Below, in pieces: positions 1-10,765 of a DNA stretch of 64,000 bases. Below the pieces are notes generated by a model, which was not told the origin of the DNA, did no database searches, and worked only from the letters and a program-made list of their open reading frames with translations. The translations under genes were made by a program, and so were the position numbers. Each line of letters opens with the position of its first letter. Position 1 is the first letter of the stretch. This DNA comes from Pyrenochaeta sp. MPI-SDFR-AT-0127 (taxonomy: Eukaryota > Ascomycota > Dothideomycetes > Pleosporales > Cucurbitariaceae), in the NCBI GenBank assembly GCA_020747015.1, contig JAGTJM010000092.1, forward strand, positions 31,763-95,762, given 5' to 3'.

Positions 1-220
1 TGGCCAAGGCTTTGGTCTCGGGCCGAACCTAATAGTCAACAGAGACGAGCTTTTACGACAAGCTATTGTGGTGCTTGCAGGAGACAAATATGCCGTGGAG
101 ATGCAGTGGAAGAGCATCGAGTTCACGGGGCTGATGGAATGGCTAAGCGAGCATTTGGACATGTTCCGGAAGGATGAAGAGGAGGATGGGCGTGGACGGT
201 TATGGTATGTTGGCCAGTAG
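1..220 (+). CDS. 3' end of an unidentified protein gene (partial)
   Basis: The frame starting at base 2 is open to a TAG at 218-220 and gives about 72 residues. It begins in a Gly-rich piece, continues with a helical stretch (ELLRQAIVVLAG) and ends in an acidic-basic tail (KDEEEDGRGR) before WYVGQ. Codon use and the amphipathic pattern look coding, and no splice signals interrupt it. The start and most of the protein lie upstream of the window. I do not recognise the family and see no catalytic motif. It could be the last exon of a multi-exon gene. Confidence 0.55.
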   Translation, partial: GQGFGLGPNLIVNRDELLRQAIVVLAGDKYAVEMQWKSIEFTGLMEWLSEHLDMFRKDEEEDGRGRLWYVGQ

Positions 221-1470
221 CCTTTTTTCCTTCGTCTCGGTCAGATTGTACAGTGTACGGGTAGTGTGTATTTGACTTTGCATGGTGTTATGGAGCCTCA
301 GTGATGCCGAGGATCAGGCACGGCGATACTGTGGGTTATTTTCCGAATTTGGAGCTCGCTCGCATTCGGATGGTCAGCCGTTGGCGTTTCATGTATTTCA
401 TCATGTTCCAGGATTGTAGGATTACGCTAGCCTGGGTGCTATGGCCGCATAGCGTTGGCATGTTCCAACGCTCACGGCGCATGACGCCGGCGATGGACAA
501 GCACATGTAGTGTTGACGTTAGCGGGCCTGCTCAGCCTCGAGTGCCTGGATAGGGCGGGCGTTGAAAGTCATAGTTTTCTGTTGAGTTTGGATGACAAAA
601 CCCTTCGCTTAATGTAACATGCAGCTGCCAAGGGGGCGTGTGGCATACTAATCCTGCTAGTCAAATCTCTCTAATGCCAAGTTCCAATATTAGAGTGGAA
701 CTCGCCGCGTAGTCGTAACATCGAAAGTATATCCGAGAGCACAGACGGTGATTACGACCGCCACCAGAGAAATTTAATGTGACCGATCGCCTTACACACT
801 CGAAGGGGATATTAATGCAAGTCGTGTTATCGTTATGGCTGGGGGGGGCGTGACATTGCGCCATGTCGCACTCCTACCTTGGGCGCAGGGCCATTCACAG
901 CAGCAGCAAAGCAATGGATAAATCGGGAAGATCAGGCCGGCGTCAGACCACAGCGAGTAGATTCCACGGTACGCGAGTGAGAGGTCAAACACAGGACAAG
1001 CGCGTCATAGATGGGTAGACCCGGCACACTGAAGGCGAGTAACATGCCTTTACCAAAGAGTAATAGCCTCGCTTATTCGCTGATTGCAAGCAGCGGCTAA
1101 TGCTGAAATCGACAAAAGTGTTCGGATGTTTTGGCCCACAAAGGATAAGCTAGCATAACTCCTAGTCGCGACATTGGCTGCGAGATTAGATACGGTACAT
1201 GACAGCATAATAGCAAATAATCACAAGCGTCGTACACACGAAGAAGCAAGGGGGGGGGAGGGGGGCCCAGCTGTGGACCCACTCCAACCCCCCGTCCAAT
1301 CGCAACATGCCGGTACTATGATTACAACTTGAGCGAAATATTGGCGCGAGTCAATCTCTCGCATCTGGGACGCGTACGAAGTATTATGCGCCCCTGCCAG
1401 ATTGCCATTGAGCTGCTCTTTCTGGGTATCTTTTCGACGCACCCTACCGCCCGCCTCTCTTACACGACGC

Positions 1471-1560
1471 TGCCACCACCACCACCTGTCATCATCGTCG
1501 CCATCATCTCCGCCATCAGCATCACCACCGCGAGCATCATCATCAGCTTTGCCACATCGC
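1471..1560. repeat. Imperfect CAC/CAT trinucleotide repeat
   Basis: A run rich in CAC, CAT and GCC triplets lies about 300-390 bases upstream of the ATG at 1857. It creates His/Ser/Ile-rich and Met-rich chance frames on both strands. It is best read as low-complexity promoter or leader DNA rather than coding sequence. Confidence 0.6.
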
Positions 1561-1779
1561 TGCCGCCGTTGCCGCCCCTCACCTGATCGATTGCGGCGGC
1601 TGCTGCTGCTCCTGCGCAGCTCGTAGTGTTTCTATTGGTGTAGTACGATCGGCGTCTGAGACTGGACAAAACTTTCTTGCAATAAGAAACTTTGTCCAAG
1701 CACGGCTAGTGGAACGTACTCCTTTTACCTTGCCGAGAGCACATCACCCCAACACATTGATCCACGTTCTAGCTCGCAC

Positions 1780-1815
1780 CATCCCATCCCATCTCCATCT
1801 CCATCTCCCTCCATC
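1780..1815. repeat. CCATCY hexamer repeat in the leader
   Basis: Tandem CCATCC/CCATCT units form a pyrimidine-rich strip 40-75 bases upstream of the ATG at 1857. Pyrimidine-rich strips of this kind are common just upstream of fungal starts. No specific function can be assigned. Confidence 0.6.
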
Positions 1816-1856
1816 GTCATCTTGTCTGCCCCGTTGACCCTCATGCATCTGTCGCC

Positions 1857-4280
1857 ATGAGCTCCAAGGACAATTTGGCCTTGGATCTGGAGCACGGCGT
1901 CCGGCGGTGGGACCGCGCCCGGTGGATTTCCGTCTTCAGTTCGCACAATCCAACGATACGCGAGGTAACAGAGTGTCTGGGCCTGGGCCTGTCCGCCTCC
2001 AGCTCAACCACCAACCGTGGCATTCCCAAATTCGACAACCCGGATTATCGCAAGCTGTCCAGTGAGGTCACCAAGCTGAGCAAGGAGCTGCCCAAGGAAA
2101 GAGATGCGCTACTTGATTTTGCAGCGGACCCACGTTCGCTGGATAAGGAACTCGAGGAGCTACTGGCCACTTACGGACCCGCTATCTGGGGCAAGGATGC
2201 AGACCGCACTTGCCTTCTGACGCCGGATCCATCCAAGAAGACGTACAATAAAGATCTCTTCTATGAGGAGACCGAACATAAAGACATGTAAGTTGATGCA
2301 CGTGACTGCTCTTGACCTCCCGCTAACCAGGTGCAGTCTAAAGATACATCTGCACAGATGGATCATCATCAAGGCTTGCTACTACATCCGCAATATGAAG
2401 CTCAAGAGGCCATCAGGTGCAAACGAGTATGACACTCTTGCTGACATTGATGGCGATGCCGGTGTAAGTGTACCAACTTTTACGTCATATCGAATTAGAC
2501 TGGCGTTCTAACCAATATGTAGTCACCACGTGGGACACCACAGTCGCTCACACCGCCAGGGCGTGATGCATCTGCTGGCGCTGAGATTGACGTAAAACCC
2601 ATCAATTTGAAAAAGCGCAAAAGTTCTGCCCACATGTCGGTTTCAGATGGCGAGGAGCAATATGGCTCGCCTGCCAAGCGTCAATACAGCACCAGCACTA
2701 TGCCTCTTAGCCGGAAGGGTAGTCCCAGGAGATCCCTCAAATCTTTGTATCCTGCCGGCCTAGGCAGCACCGAGAATATTCCGCCGCTTCCAAGTCATGC
2801 CCATCATCTGTCGCCACCGCCAGGCTCTGGTCAAGAACCTAACCGGATTCACCTCAGCCCCCTGGCCAGCAATGAGCTCAACGGCGTCTCAAGACCCCCT
2901 GGAGCTGTACAGTCGCCTGCATCAGGCGCCTTCACTGCTGTCAATCCTAGTAGCTTCACCGCGGTAAATACATCACCGCCTGGTCGTGACTCGAGACGAG
3001 AATCTCCACGAGCGCCGTCGAGAGAACCGCAGCACGCATCGCCGGCACAAAACCATCGTGAGGCTCCCAGCTACACTAGCCCTTACGAGCCGGCTTCGCG
3101 TAGCTCCACTGCAGTGCACAATGCTCAAGATCCCCGCTCTGTACCGCCTCTGAGTACTGCGAGTCCTGCCGCACCAGGCTATCAAATCGTGAAGTCACCC
3201 GTTACCGCTAGCGGACCCAATGGTGTGGGTAGTCGGGAGTCTCCAGCAGTTCAGCACATTCATCATGCTCACATTGCTCCACAGCCGCAATCGCAGGTCC
3301 CGCAACAAGCCACGAGTCAAGCTTTGCACTTGGCTCAACCACATCTGCCATCACAGGCTTCACCACTTACTCACATTCTTTCTCCGCCTCACATTCCAGC
3401 TCAACAGCAACCTCCACATCGACCTTCGAGTCGAGCTGGAACTCCCTCCGCTCATCATTACAACCGTTCTCTCGCGCCTCATCCTACCAGCAGATCTAGT
3501 ACTCCTCTTGCGCAGGCCGCAACTAATCAACCACCCACAGCACCTCACGCGCAGATCGCGCCTCCGCCAGCCGTTCAAAGTGCACCCGCATACGGCATGC
3601 AAATTGTACCAACACACAATGCTCCTGCTCCCGCACCAGCTAGTCATATTCCACCGACCCATCAAGTCCCGGGCCCTCAACATCCTGTTCATCACCAGCC
3701 GATCCTCAAGAGCCAAGCAACAGAGGCACCTCACATCGTCCAAGCCCCTCCACCAGTACACAGACAACCATCATTAACGAACGCTGAGATCCGACTTCTC
3801 CAATTCGAAGTAACAGCCGGCCTCTTCACATTCTTCTATCCCAAATCCAGCGCCCCGCCTGATGAGCCTTCATTACTGCAGCACCTGCACAGGCTCTGGT
3901 GTCACGGCGCAGCTCTCTTCGAACGCGACCTCGGCCCGCACTTTGATCTTATTTCAAAGATCCTTACTGCATGGCTAAACGAGCGTCATGCCATCACCGC
4001 GCTACGACACTCGCTCGCCGTCCAACCCGGCGTTAATCCAAACGGGTTAGTGGACCGGCTCCTTGCCATGAATGATCTCAGGATCATGCGACTTAAGTGG
4101 AAGAACATGAGCACAATTGAAGGCCTATGCCCAGAGGACTTACTGTGCATGGCATTTCGAGTCATGACCAACACCGAGGGAAGCGAGGACCTCTTCAAAG
4201 AGGGCCTTCAAAGATTAAATGGCGGCGTCTTTGACTTTCTGCGCAACGAAGACGCAAAGATTGTCATGCAGCGACGCTAA
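1857..4280 (+). CDS. Unrecognised protein with a long Pro/Ser/His-rich middle
   Basis: Three exons fit: 1857-2287, 2337-2463 and 2523-4280. Donors are GTAAGT at 2288 and 2464 and acceptors are GCAG and GTAG. The joined frame is intact and codes for about 771 residues. The ATG lies in a good context (GTCGCCATGA). Residues 1-190 look folded: a charged helical part (SSEVTKLSKELPKERDALLDF) is followed by a hydrophobic, basic stretch (HLHRWIIIKACYYIRNMKLKR). Residues of about 200-620 are low complexity, rich in Pro, Ser, His, Gln and Ala, with a KKRK cluster that could be a nuclear localisation signal. About 150 C-terminal residues look globular again, with conserved-looking Trp and Leu (LWCHGAALFERDLGPHFDL). 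I do not recognise the family. Disorder flanked by two folded ends would suit a nuclear or scaffold protein, but that is inference. Confidence 0.75.
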
Positions 4281-5225
4281 GACAACGGAACATTTGAAGG
4301 TCATTTGCATAGCGTTTTCTCATGGACATTTTCTCCTCCAGCATCTAGAGAACAGGAGAACGAAAAAGTTCTTCCTAGCCAGCTATTTTTCTTTCCCTCC
4401 CCCATATTCCAAGCATCGAAACTGTAATCCTCCCTTTAGTATGTTCTGCGAACCCCAACCAAAAAGCATAGGCGGTTTGATCTTCATTTTATTCTTCCTC
4501 CTTCCCTCTCTTTTACCTCTCGAAAACGTTAACCTGAATCTTGCGTTAGCGACGGCGTTATTTTGTTTTTCTCTGGCTAAAAATGCATTCTTCTTTTTCC
4601 TTTTCTCTGCATGTTTCCTCATTCTTTCCATGAAAGAGGATCCCGGTGGTTTATTTTTTCCGCTCTTTTTATTTTTAGTTTCCGACCTTTTTTTTCTATG
4701 TCAAAGAAAAGAATGATCAAGGCGTTTTATGTTTCGGGAATCATTTTTTCCAATTGTTCTACTAAGGGGAAAGGCGCCCTTGTTTTACTAAATTGATACC
4801 GCTTGTTGTAATACTGCTAGGGATGGCGGAGGTTTTTGTGTACATGTTCACTGTTGCAATGTCTGGGCACAGTTTTAGGACAATGTGCTTTCCAGAATTG
4901 AAATACGTTTAGTCGAATGTTGCGTCGTATTCATCCTTGTGTTGGGTGGTGTGTGAGACTGGTCGAAAGACTAGCCCCCCTTGTCAATGTTCATCATCTT
5001 TTAGTGGAGAGACATTCCTGATCACATACTCTGTGCTCCATGATATCAGGATTACACAACACCAAAAGTTTTGTCCCTTTGTCAGGATATACAATTGACG
5101 GTGCGAGAATCATCTCATCCATGCGTCCCAGTATCTACAAAAACCGAGCGCCAAAACGCCACCATGCTGGTATATATTATCCACATCCCTTGCCCTGTTT
5201 GCACACCATTGCTCGTGTCCACCAG
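4281..5225. other. Convergent 3' region between the 1857 gene and ARL1
   Basis: This stretch is T-rich on the + strand, with many TTTTT/CTTTT runs at about 4385-4780, as expected of 3' untranslated sequence. The reading frames over it are Phe/Leu-rich artefacts of the T tracts. The two flanking genes point toward each other, so both 3' ends fall here. No RNA gene was seen. Confidence 0.5.
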
Positions 5226-6019
5226 CTAATTCTGCTCCCCAACATTCCCAACCAGCCAGTCCATTCCCTCCTGCACGCCCCGCCCATCAACCGCACTACA
5301 TGCAACAATGCTCCAATTCCGATCCTTTAGCTCGCCCAGCTTCAGCGCTTCGCTTATTTCTCCCGCGCCTTTTGCACCAGGCTGGTCTTGTTTATTTGCG
5401 AACACGAGCAGCGCGGCGTCGCGCAGCTCTTCTTCGTTGAGCATGGCGCGGAGTTCTTCCGAAGCGGTTGTAAGGCGCTCAATGTCGGTGGAATCTATGA
5501 CGAAGATTACGGCGGCCGTATTGGCGTAGTAGCAGCGCCAGTAAGGGCGGATCGAGGTTTGGCCACCCAAGTCCTGGAGGTGGTGTTAGTGGTGGAGGCG
5601 GAGAATGTAAGTGCGCAACGTGCGAAGGGCCGAACAGGGATGGAAAGAGAGACGGAGACGTACCCAGACGTTGAAATTAAGGTTCTTGTATGTTACTGAT
5701 TCGACATTGAAGCCTATTGTTGGTATTGTTGTGACTACTTCTCCAATCTGGATAGTTGTTAGCATTCATGCACTCGAACGGGCCTTTCTCGTCCAGTCCT
5801 TCTCTCGCATTTTGAGCACCTGGATCTCCGCTATCGACTAGGACATACCTTCAATCTGTACAATAATGTTGTTTTGCCTGCATTATCCTACATTTGTAAT
5901 CAGCTTCGTGCTCTCGCGTCTCTAACTCAGGCATTAGCTCTCACAAGCCCCAGAATTAATATTCTGATTTCCTTCTTTGCCCAGATCAACTTTGTGAATG
6001 TTGACAAGTATCCACCCAT
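5226..6019 (-). CDS. ARL1: ADP-ribosylation factor-like GTPase Arl1
   Basis: Four exons on the minus strand: 6019-5945, 5887-5849, 5747-5664 and 5573-5226. The joined frame gives 181 residues, the usual Arl1 length. All nucleotide-binding motifs are present: GLDNAGKT (Lys30) for the P-loop, DLGGQ at 67-71 for switch II, and NKQD at 126-129 for guanine specificity. The protein begins MGG, so Gly2 can be N-myristoylated, as expected for the family. Arl1 acts at the trans-Golgi, where it recruits GRIP-domain tethers (established for the family). The Arl1 call over Arf1 rests on the segment between switch II and NKQD (SIRPYWRCYYANT), which matches Arl1 as I recall it. The second exon is only 39 bases and is easily missed. 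The gene is convergent with the 1857 gene. Confidence 0.93.
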
Positions 6020-7354
6020 CTTGTCTCCTTTGTATCTTGTGCGTTTCTATTCAAGTCGAGATGCGGAGGTCACCGCCGGTCGGAGCACTTTTGGGGGCTA
6101 AGGTATGTTCGCCGAGTTGTGAGGTGCGGTATGGATTCGCGGAGGTGTCTGCGAGGTAAGAGATGGTAGTATAGAATGGTAAAAGAGACGCTGACTGTGT
6201 CATGCGCAGTGTCGATGTCGCTGTCTGGCCAGAAAGTTAGCCTGTCACAGATGCAAACAGGTCAAACACTGAGGTCACCGGTGGAAGGTTTGACCGGGCC
6301 GATTCATCATCCATGACCAAGACAAAGCAGTTCGATTAGTCAAAAACTTAAAACATCTTAACGTTTCGATGGAAAGACATCTCCATATAATCTTATTTAT
6401 GCGACGCTGAAGGTTCGGGCGGACTTTTCACATTGCGCTGGCTTGCATTAGAAGAGAGACTGTTCGAGCCAAGGACTTGGAAGACAAGATGCTCAAAAAG
6501 ATACAATGAGAGTTTACAAATACAGCGGAATTTTCCGCTGGGGTTGGTAACTCTCGCAGGTTCCAAGTGTTTTACTGTCTTATGTGGATGTCAACAGATC
6601 CACAACTATGGCACGGGCGTCTCTCAACCATCCATCGAATCCTTCTAAAAAATAAGATTAATGGCGAGTTTCTGGTAGACCTTCCTTGCCAGTAAATCTG
6701 AATGTTTTGTCATAACAGAATAAAAACTGTTGTCAATTTCCGAGTAAGCTCACGCCCTGATCTGTGGACTATTCTTGGATTTGCTTAATCTGCCCTATAA
6801 TGCGGTGCTGGTACTTGACTTCGAGAACACGCCTGAGGCTCACTATACTATGCTGTGTTAACGAACAAGAACCCCCAAGTTACACAACATTAATTTGGCT
6901 TAAGTCTATGTAGAAGATTTTCAGAGTAACAATGCAGCTAGCTTCGAGCCGTACCACTCTTCGAGAGCGAGACTTCAAAGCATAGTATACCTGTGCGTCA
7001 ACGAAACAACTAATAGTAAATCAAGATGGGCATCTCTATCTAGCTCTCAAATAGTTTTACTCTGACTTGTCCAATTCAATACCATGTATTCAAGAGGCAT
7101 AGTTCTTCACATAATGTGGTCTTGATAAGTTGGTACAAACAAGCCTCATCTTTGGTACAGTGTTCTGTAAAATCACCCAATATTATGCCGCATCCACGCA
7201 TTGAGACCATCTTTCTACTCAAAAGGTACGTATTTCTACGTTAAATGTTCAAGTCTCATTACGTCTCGCGATAAGCATCATACAAGACAAAACGAGTTAT
7301 TCCCATAAACACCCTTCGAAGTCTCTGCAAGACTAAAACCTCACAACAATAAAA
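6020..7354. other. AT-richer intergenic region
   Basis: No gene is seen. From about 6300 the sequence looks visibly richer in A and T than the flanking gene-dense DNA, and frames are short. It contains the ARL1 promoter on its left and that of the 7355 gene on its right. No repeat, terminal inverted repeat or recognisable transposon remnant was found by eye. Confidence 0.45.
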
Positions 7355-7843
7355 ATGTCTTGCCAAGTACTCACCCAGATCCGAGCACTACCAGTAAACT
7401 GCCTCATCACAGCAGCACTGGATCTCCTCAATCCTGCCCAATTCCAGCAATTCTGCGATACCCACCGCTTTGCCACTACATCAGTCATCAAGCCTGTCCT
7501 CGCCGAGCTGATATATTACCAGCTCGGGAGCAATCTAGCAGCTGGAGAGAAATGGAATGATATGACGCGTTTTCAACTAGAAAATGAACTCCGCTTGAGG
7601 GAGTTGTTGGAAGAGGGTGAAGTGCTCACTGATTGGCAACTTAGGCTGAGACTGGCGGGTGCTGCTTTCAGAGCGAAACAAAAGGCTGAACAACAAGAGT
7701 CTGGAATTCGAACACCACAGGACGACGCGCTGGTGCCTGAGCATGATTTAATTGGGAACGCGGATGCATGTGATGGAATTCATGGTGAATGGGAGCGGAA
7801 GGTCATCTACACAAAAAACAATGGCAAAATAATGGTCTTTTAG
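7355..7843 (+). CDS. Hypothetical protein, 162 residues
   Basis: This is a single-exon frame with ATG in an A-rich context (AATAAAAATGTC) and TAG at 7841-7843. The protein is soluble and mostly helical, with no signal peptide or membrane segment. A hydrophobic N-terminal part (LPVNCLITAALDLLNP) is followed by charged helices (FQLENELRLRELLEEGEVL; AAFRAKQKAEQQ). The C-terminal third is polar and acidic and ends in KNNGKIMVF. I do not recognise a family. It sits in a relatively AT-rich stretch with other unplaced sequence, which suggests a lineage-specific gene, but a chance frame cannot be excluded. Confidence 0.5.
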   Translation: MSCQVLTQIRALPVNCLITAALDLLNPAQFQQFCDTHRFATTSVIKPVLAELIYYQLGSNLAAGEKWNDMTRFQLENELRLRELLEEGEVLTDWQLRLRLAGAAFRAKQKAEQQESGIRTPQDDALVPEHDLIGNADACDGIHGEWERKVIYTKNNGKIMVF

Positions 7844-8426
7844 AGTCACACCAATCTTGTGCTAAGACTTTGACGGGCTGGGAGCTGGTTTTTATTACAA
7901 ATTGCTTCGTTAGATGTGCAGTTCTGAAGGCATTGCGGCGTCATCGTGCCAGGTCAACAGCCAGAGTATTTCATGGTTTTGTGGGTTGACAATGTTATTG
8001 TGTGAATTGATACTTCGAACACATGATAAAGCAATTCAATGCTTGTCATGCAAGTTTCATAAACTTCTCATTATCCTAGTTACTACCAACTACAACACTA
8101 ATCGGTAACGATTTTACGCCGACCAAATCATAGTTGCCCTTGATACCATTTCACTTTCACAGCTCGGCTGGCCTTTTATCGCACGTGACCATTTCCTGAC
8201 TTTCACACACGCCCAAGAACTGAAATTCGCATGACCCCAAGCAAGTCACAGAAGTCTTTCATCCGCCACTGGCAATGGTCGTTCCTATTATCAACCTCTG
8301 CCTTTCAACTCAACCTTTTGCGTCTGCAAACAGCACTTTCACACGTGAATTCTCTTGCAGCCATATATAGAATTCCACGGCGAGGCCGAAAGTATATTGA
8401 ATACCATTCACCTTTTTGAAAGCAAG
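7844..8426. other. Intergenic region, no gene seen
   Basis: This AT-rich stretch lies between two unplaced genes on the same strand. Frames are short and lack coding character. It should hold the 3' end of the 7355 transcript and the promoter of the next gene. Confidence 0.45.
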
Positions 8427-8642
8427 ATGTTTCCATTCCTTCATTCTACTGTCGTAGAGACACGCAAGGACGCTACTCCCACACATAGCATGCCTACCAA
8501 TTCATCCACTCCGGCGGCAGGTGCGAATAACCACACTTCCGAATCGTACCACCCTCCTCAATCACCTTTTGCAGGTGGCCAGACCACGTACTCTAAGCCT
8601 ACCCGAGTGGCTACATCTAATCCACCCTGTTATGTGACCTAG
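8427..8642 (+). CDS. Possible first exon or upstream ORF of the 8747 gene
   Basis: An ATG at 8427 opens a 71-codon frame rich in Ser, Thr and Pro that ends at TAG 8640-8642. Two readings are possible. First, a donor GTGACC at 8634 could join to the acceptor ACCAG ending at 8704; both ends are phase 0, so this frame would run straight into the long frame downstream and add about 83 residues. Second, the much better donor GTGAGT at 8652 could be used with the same acceptor. In that case the intron is in the leader, this frame is an upstream ORF, and translation starts at 8747. Sequence alone does not decide. Confidence 0.35.
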   Translation: MFPFLHSTVVETRKDATPTHSMPTNSSTPAAGANNHTSESYHPPQSPFAGGQTTYSKPTRVATSNPPCYVT

Positions 8643-8746
8643 CATCGTAATGTGAGTACTTCTTATGTGCCATTCCTTAATCAACCTCGCTAAAAGACGA
8701 CCAGGTTGCGTCTTATCCTTCTGTCTGTAAGTCTTTGGATTCGCCT

Positions 8747-10453
8747 ATGGGTGTTCGCTGCAATGGCACTCATATTCGATCTTATTGGGACCTCAAACGG
8801 CAGCGCAACGATAAGTGTCCCCCTGCTCTTCGTGATCATATGCCGTATTTCAACCCCAACGACCGTTGGGACCCACACAATCAACCTAATTATCGGCCAA
8901 CACCTTCCAATTTGTTACGTCTGCTTGATCGTAATAAAGAGACCCATGGTGATACAAAGGAGCGAAGCATAGCTTCTTCACCTCCTGATATCACTGGGCG
9001 CACGACCCACCACAAAGCTATCGAGGTTGCACAAGCACACTGGCCACGGGGGTTCAAAAATTATGAGCCACCAAGCCTGCCCATGTGCTACTCGCCATGG
9101 AAGCAACCCAAGCATTCCAAGGCACCCTATTACACACTTGGGCCGGTCACAAATATTCTCAAGGGTCCTAATGAGCCACGTTCTAAGCCGAAAGGCCAAG
9201 AGGATGGAACATTCACAAATGATGATGTTTCCACTTCCAAGCTTCACTCACAGCAGGGTCGCTTTGGGGGCCTTTCTTACTCGAATCGCCATGACCTTTG
9301 GGCCACGAGATTTAGTGGCAAACCCCAGCCCCAGAGTCGGAAAACTCCTGAGGAATACGAAGCCTTGAGTAAAGAAGTTTTACGTTCAGAAGCAGATAAG
9401 CGCCGTTTGGACTTCGAATCGGACGAAAAAGCTTACCTAGTTAGGGTTTTGATTATCAGTGATGAGGCATTCAGTGAGAAGTACTGCAAGCTTGAGCACC
9501 TGGATGCTGCACAGCTACGCGACGAGGCCATTTTGAAGCACACACCGCTTGACACTAACAAGTATTACAAGAGGCGGGAGCTACTAGCAATTATCGCTGG
9601 GAAGTATAGTCGTGATGCGGTGATGAAATACAACCAGGACCTCGAACAACAAAAACATGCGGAGATGCGGGCTGCAAATGAGCGTGCCAGGAAAAGGGCA
9701 CGCCATGAGCGAGCGCGAAAGGCGGCAGAGATGGACATTAGGTTGAAAGGGAAGAGATCTGATATCAGCGCAACTAAAATGTTGCAGAATAGCCCTACGA
9801 AGCCTGAGCCCTGTGACCCTACACAATTGAATGGGCGGCGAAAGCAACAGGGGAGTCGCTCTATTGATTCTGGATACTCCACTAGTCGTGTGGGATCTCC
9901 TATTTCTACCCCAACATTCGATCAAGGCAGCAGAAATATTGAGATGAAAGGCAAGAAGCGTCAACGCACTAATCACGAGGGGGGAGACGAGATGATGCCC
10001 TCCAAAACGAAGAGGATTTTACGACCTTGCCGGCCACCCCAAGTCGTCAAATCCCCACGCACTCAGACCACCTGGAAATCACCATGTTCTCAGCAAGCCA
10101 CAAAGGATAGCTCTCATAAGCTCAGATCTAGTCATCCATCCAAGCGATATTCTGGGATGAGTAAGGTTGAGCATCCCATCTCATTTTCAGTCGAGCGGCT
10201 TTGCACTAGCAAGAAACACTATGGGAAGACCGCAATTACACCAACACATCAGGATTCTAGTAGACGAAACATTCGCAGTAGCAGAACTGCTGAAGATCTG
10301 GAAAGCGTCTCAAGATGTCGAAAGAGAAAGAGGAGGATTGAACAGGATGAGGATGACGACGATTGGCTTGAGGACGATGTCAATTACAGACCTAAACGCA
10401 AGTCGAGAGTTGGGCAAATGGCCGCATCCGGCCTGGTTGCAGGCATGAAGTAG
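8747..10453 (+). CDS. Unrecognised basic, probably nuclear protein
   Basis: This continuous frame of 568 residues runs from ATG 8747 to TAG 10451-10453. It may be extended at the 5' end by the exon at 8427. The N-terminal third is Pro/His/Asn-rich. Residues of about 220-310 look like a folded helical segment (SEADKRRLDFESDEKAYLV; LEHLDAAQLRDEAILKHTP). After that comes a strongly basic coiled stretch (NERARKRARHERARKAAEM), then Lys/Arg-rich disordered sequence with several candidate nuclear localisation signals (KGKKRQR, KTKR, RCRKRKRR). An acidic patch (EQDEDDDDWLEDD) lies near the C-terminus. This mix suits a chromatin or DNA-associated protein, but no known domain is visible and the function is unknown. 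Confidence 0.6.
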   Translation: MGVRCNGTHIRSYWDLKRQRNDKCPPALRDHMPYFNPNDRWDPHNQPNYRPTPSNLLRLLDRNKETHGDTKERSIASSPPDITGRTTHHKAIEVAQAHWPRGFKNYEPPSLPMCYSPWKQPKHSKAPYYTLGPVTNILKGPNEPRSKPKGQEDGTFTNDDVSTSKLHSQQGRFGGLSYSNRHDLWATRFSGKPQPQSRKTPEEYEALSKEVLRSEADKRRLDFESDEKAYLVRVLIISDEAFSEKYCKLEHLDAAQLRDEAILKHTPLDTNKYYKRRELLAIIAGKYSRDAVMKYNQDLEQQKHAEMRAANERARKRARHERARKAAEMDIRLKGKRSDISATKMLQNSPTKPEPCDPTQLNGRRKQQGSRSIDSGYSTSRVGSPISTPTFDQGSRNIEMKGKKRQRTNHEGGDEMMPSKTKRILRPCRPPQVVKSPRTQTTWKSPCSQQATKDSSHKLRSSHPSKRYSGMSKVEHPISFSVERLCTSKKHYGKTAITPTHQDSSRRNIRSSRTAEDLESVSRCRKRKRRIEQDEDDDDWLEDDVNYRPKRKSRVGQMAASGLVAGMK

Positions 10454-10765
10454 ATGGTAAGACCTGCTGAGGGTAGATACCGTTCAGAAATTATTATCTG
10501 TGTTTCATTGTATTTGAGAAACACTTACATTCTCCGAGGGAAGCGTCGATTGGCTTTGATTGTCATCAAGGCCATTTCTGAGCGCCAGAATGTTCACGAT
10601 TTATCCAATAGGGTCTTACAACTGGGATCAAGATGACATCCATGCAGCAAAAGGGTCACATATCCGAGTAAAGTACATTGACAGTCATTATGACACAACT
10701 GGATGTATCGGAAGGTTGTTTTGAACACAGTCGGAGAGAGGGAGCCGAAAATACTCTTCCTCATT
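10454..10765. other. Convergent 3' region
   Basis: This holds the 3' ends of the 8747 gene (+) and the FAD oxidase (-). No coding or RNA gene signal is seen. Confidence 0.45.

Larger units (their letters stand above)
221..1856. other. Intergenic region and leader of the 1857 gene, with simple repeats
   Basis: No convincing gene is seen; all frames break up. The last 600 bases probably include the promoter and 5' leader of the gene at 1857. Notable content: a G tract around 841-848, a second G-rich run at about 1247-1268, a CAC/CAT-rich imperfect triplet repeat at about 1471-1560 that can be translated in several frames, and a CCATCT/CCATCC repeat at about 1780-1815. The repeats inflate chance reading frames here. 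Confidence 0.6.

Noticed and set aside
1471..1586. Coding exon over the CAC/CAT repeat
   Set aside because: Several frames on both strands are open at once because of the triplet repeat; there is no link to the gene at 1857.
3220..3777. 185-codon frame inside the low-complexity exon
   Set aside because: It is a shifted reading of the repetitive His/Pro/Gln codons of the real gene on the same strand.
4219..4716. Phe/Leu-rich frame downstream of the 1857 gene
   Set aside because: It begins inside the last exon of that gene in another frame and its hydrophobic content comes from T tracts of the 3' UTR.
6020..7354. Transposon remnant in the AT-richer region
   Set aside because: No terminal repeats, target-site duplication or transposase/reverse-transcriptase motifs could be seen.
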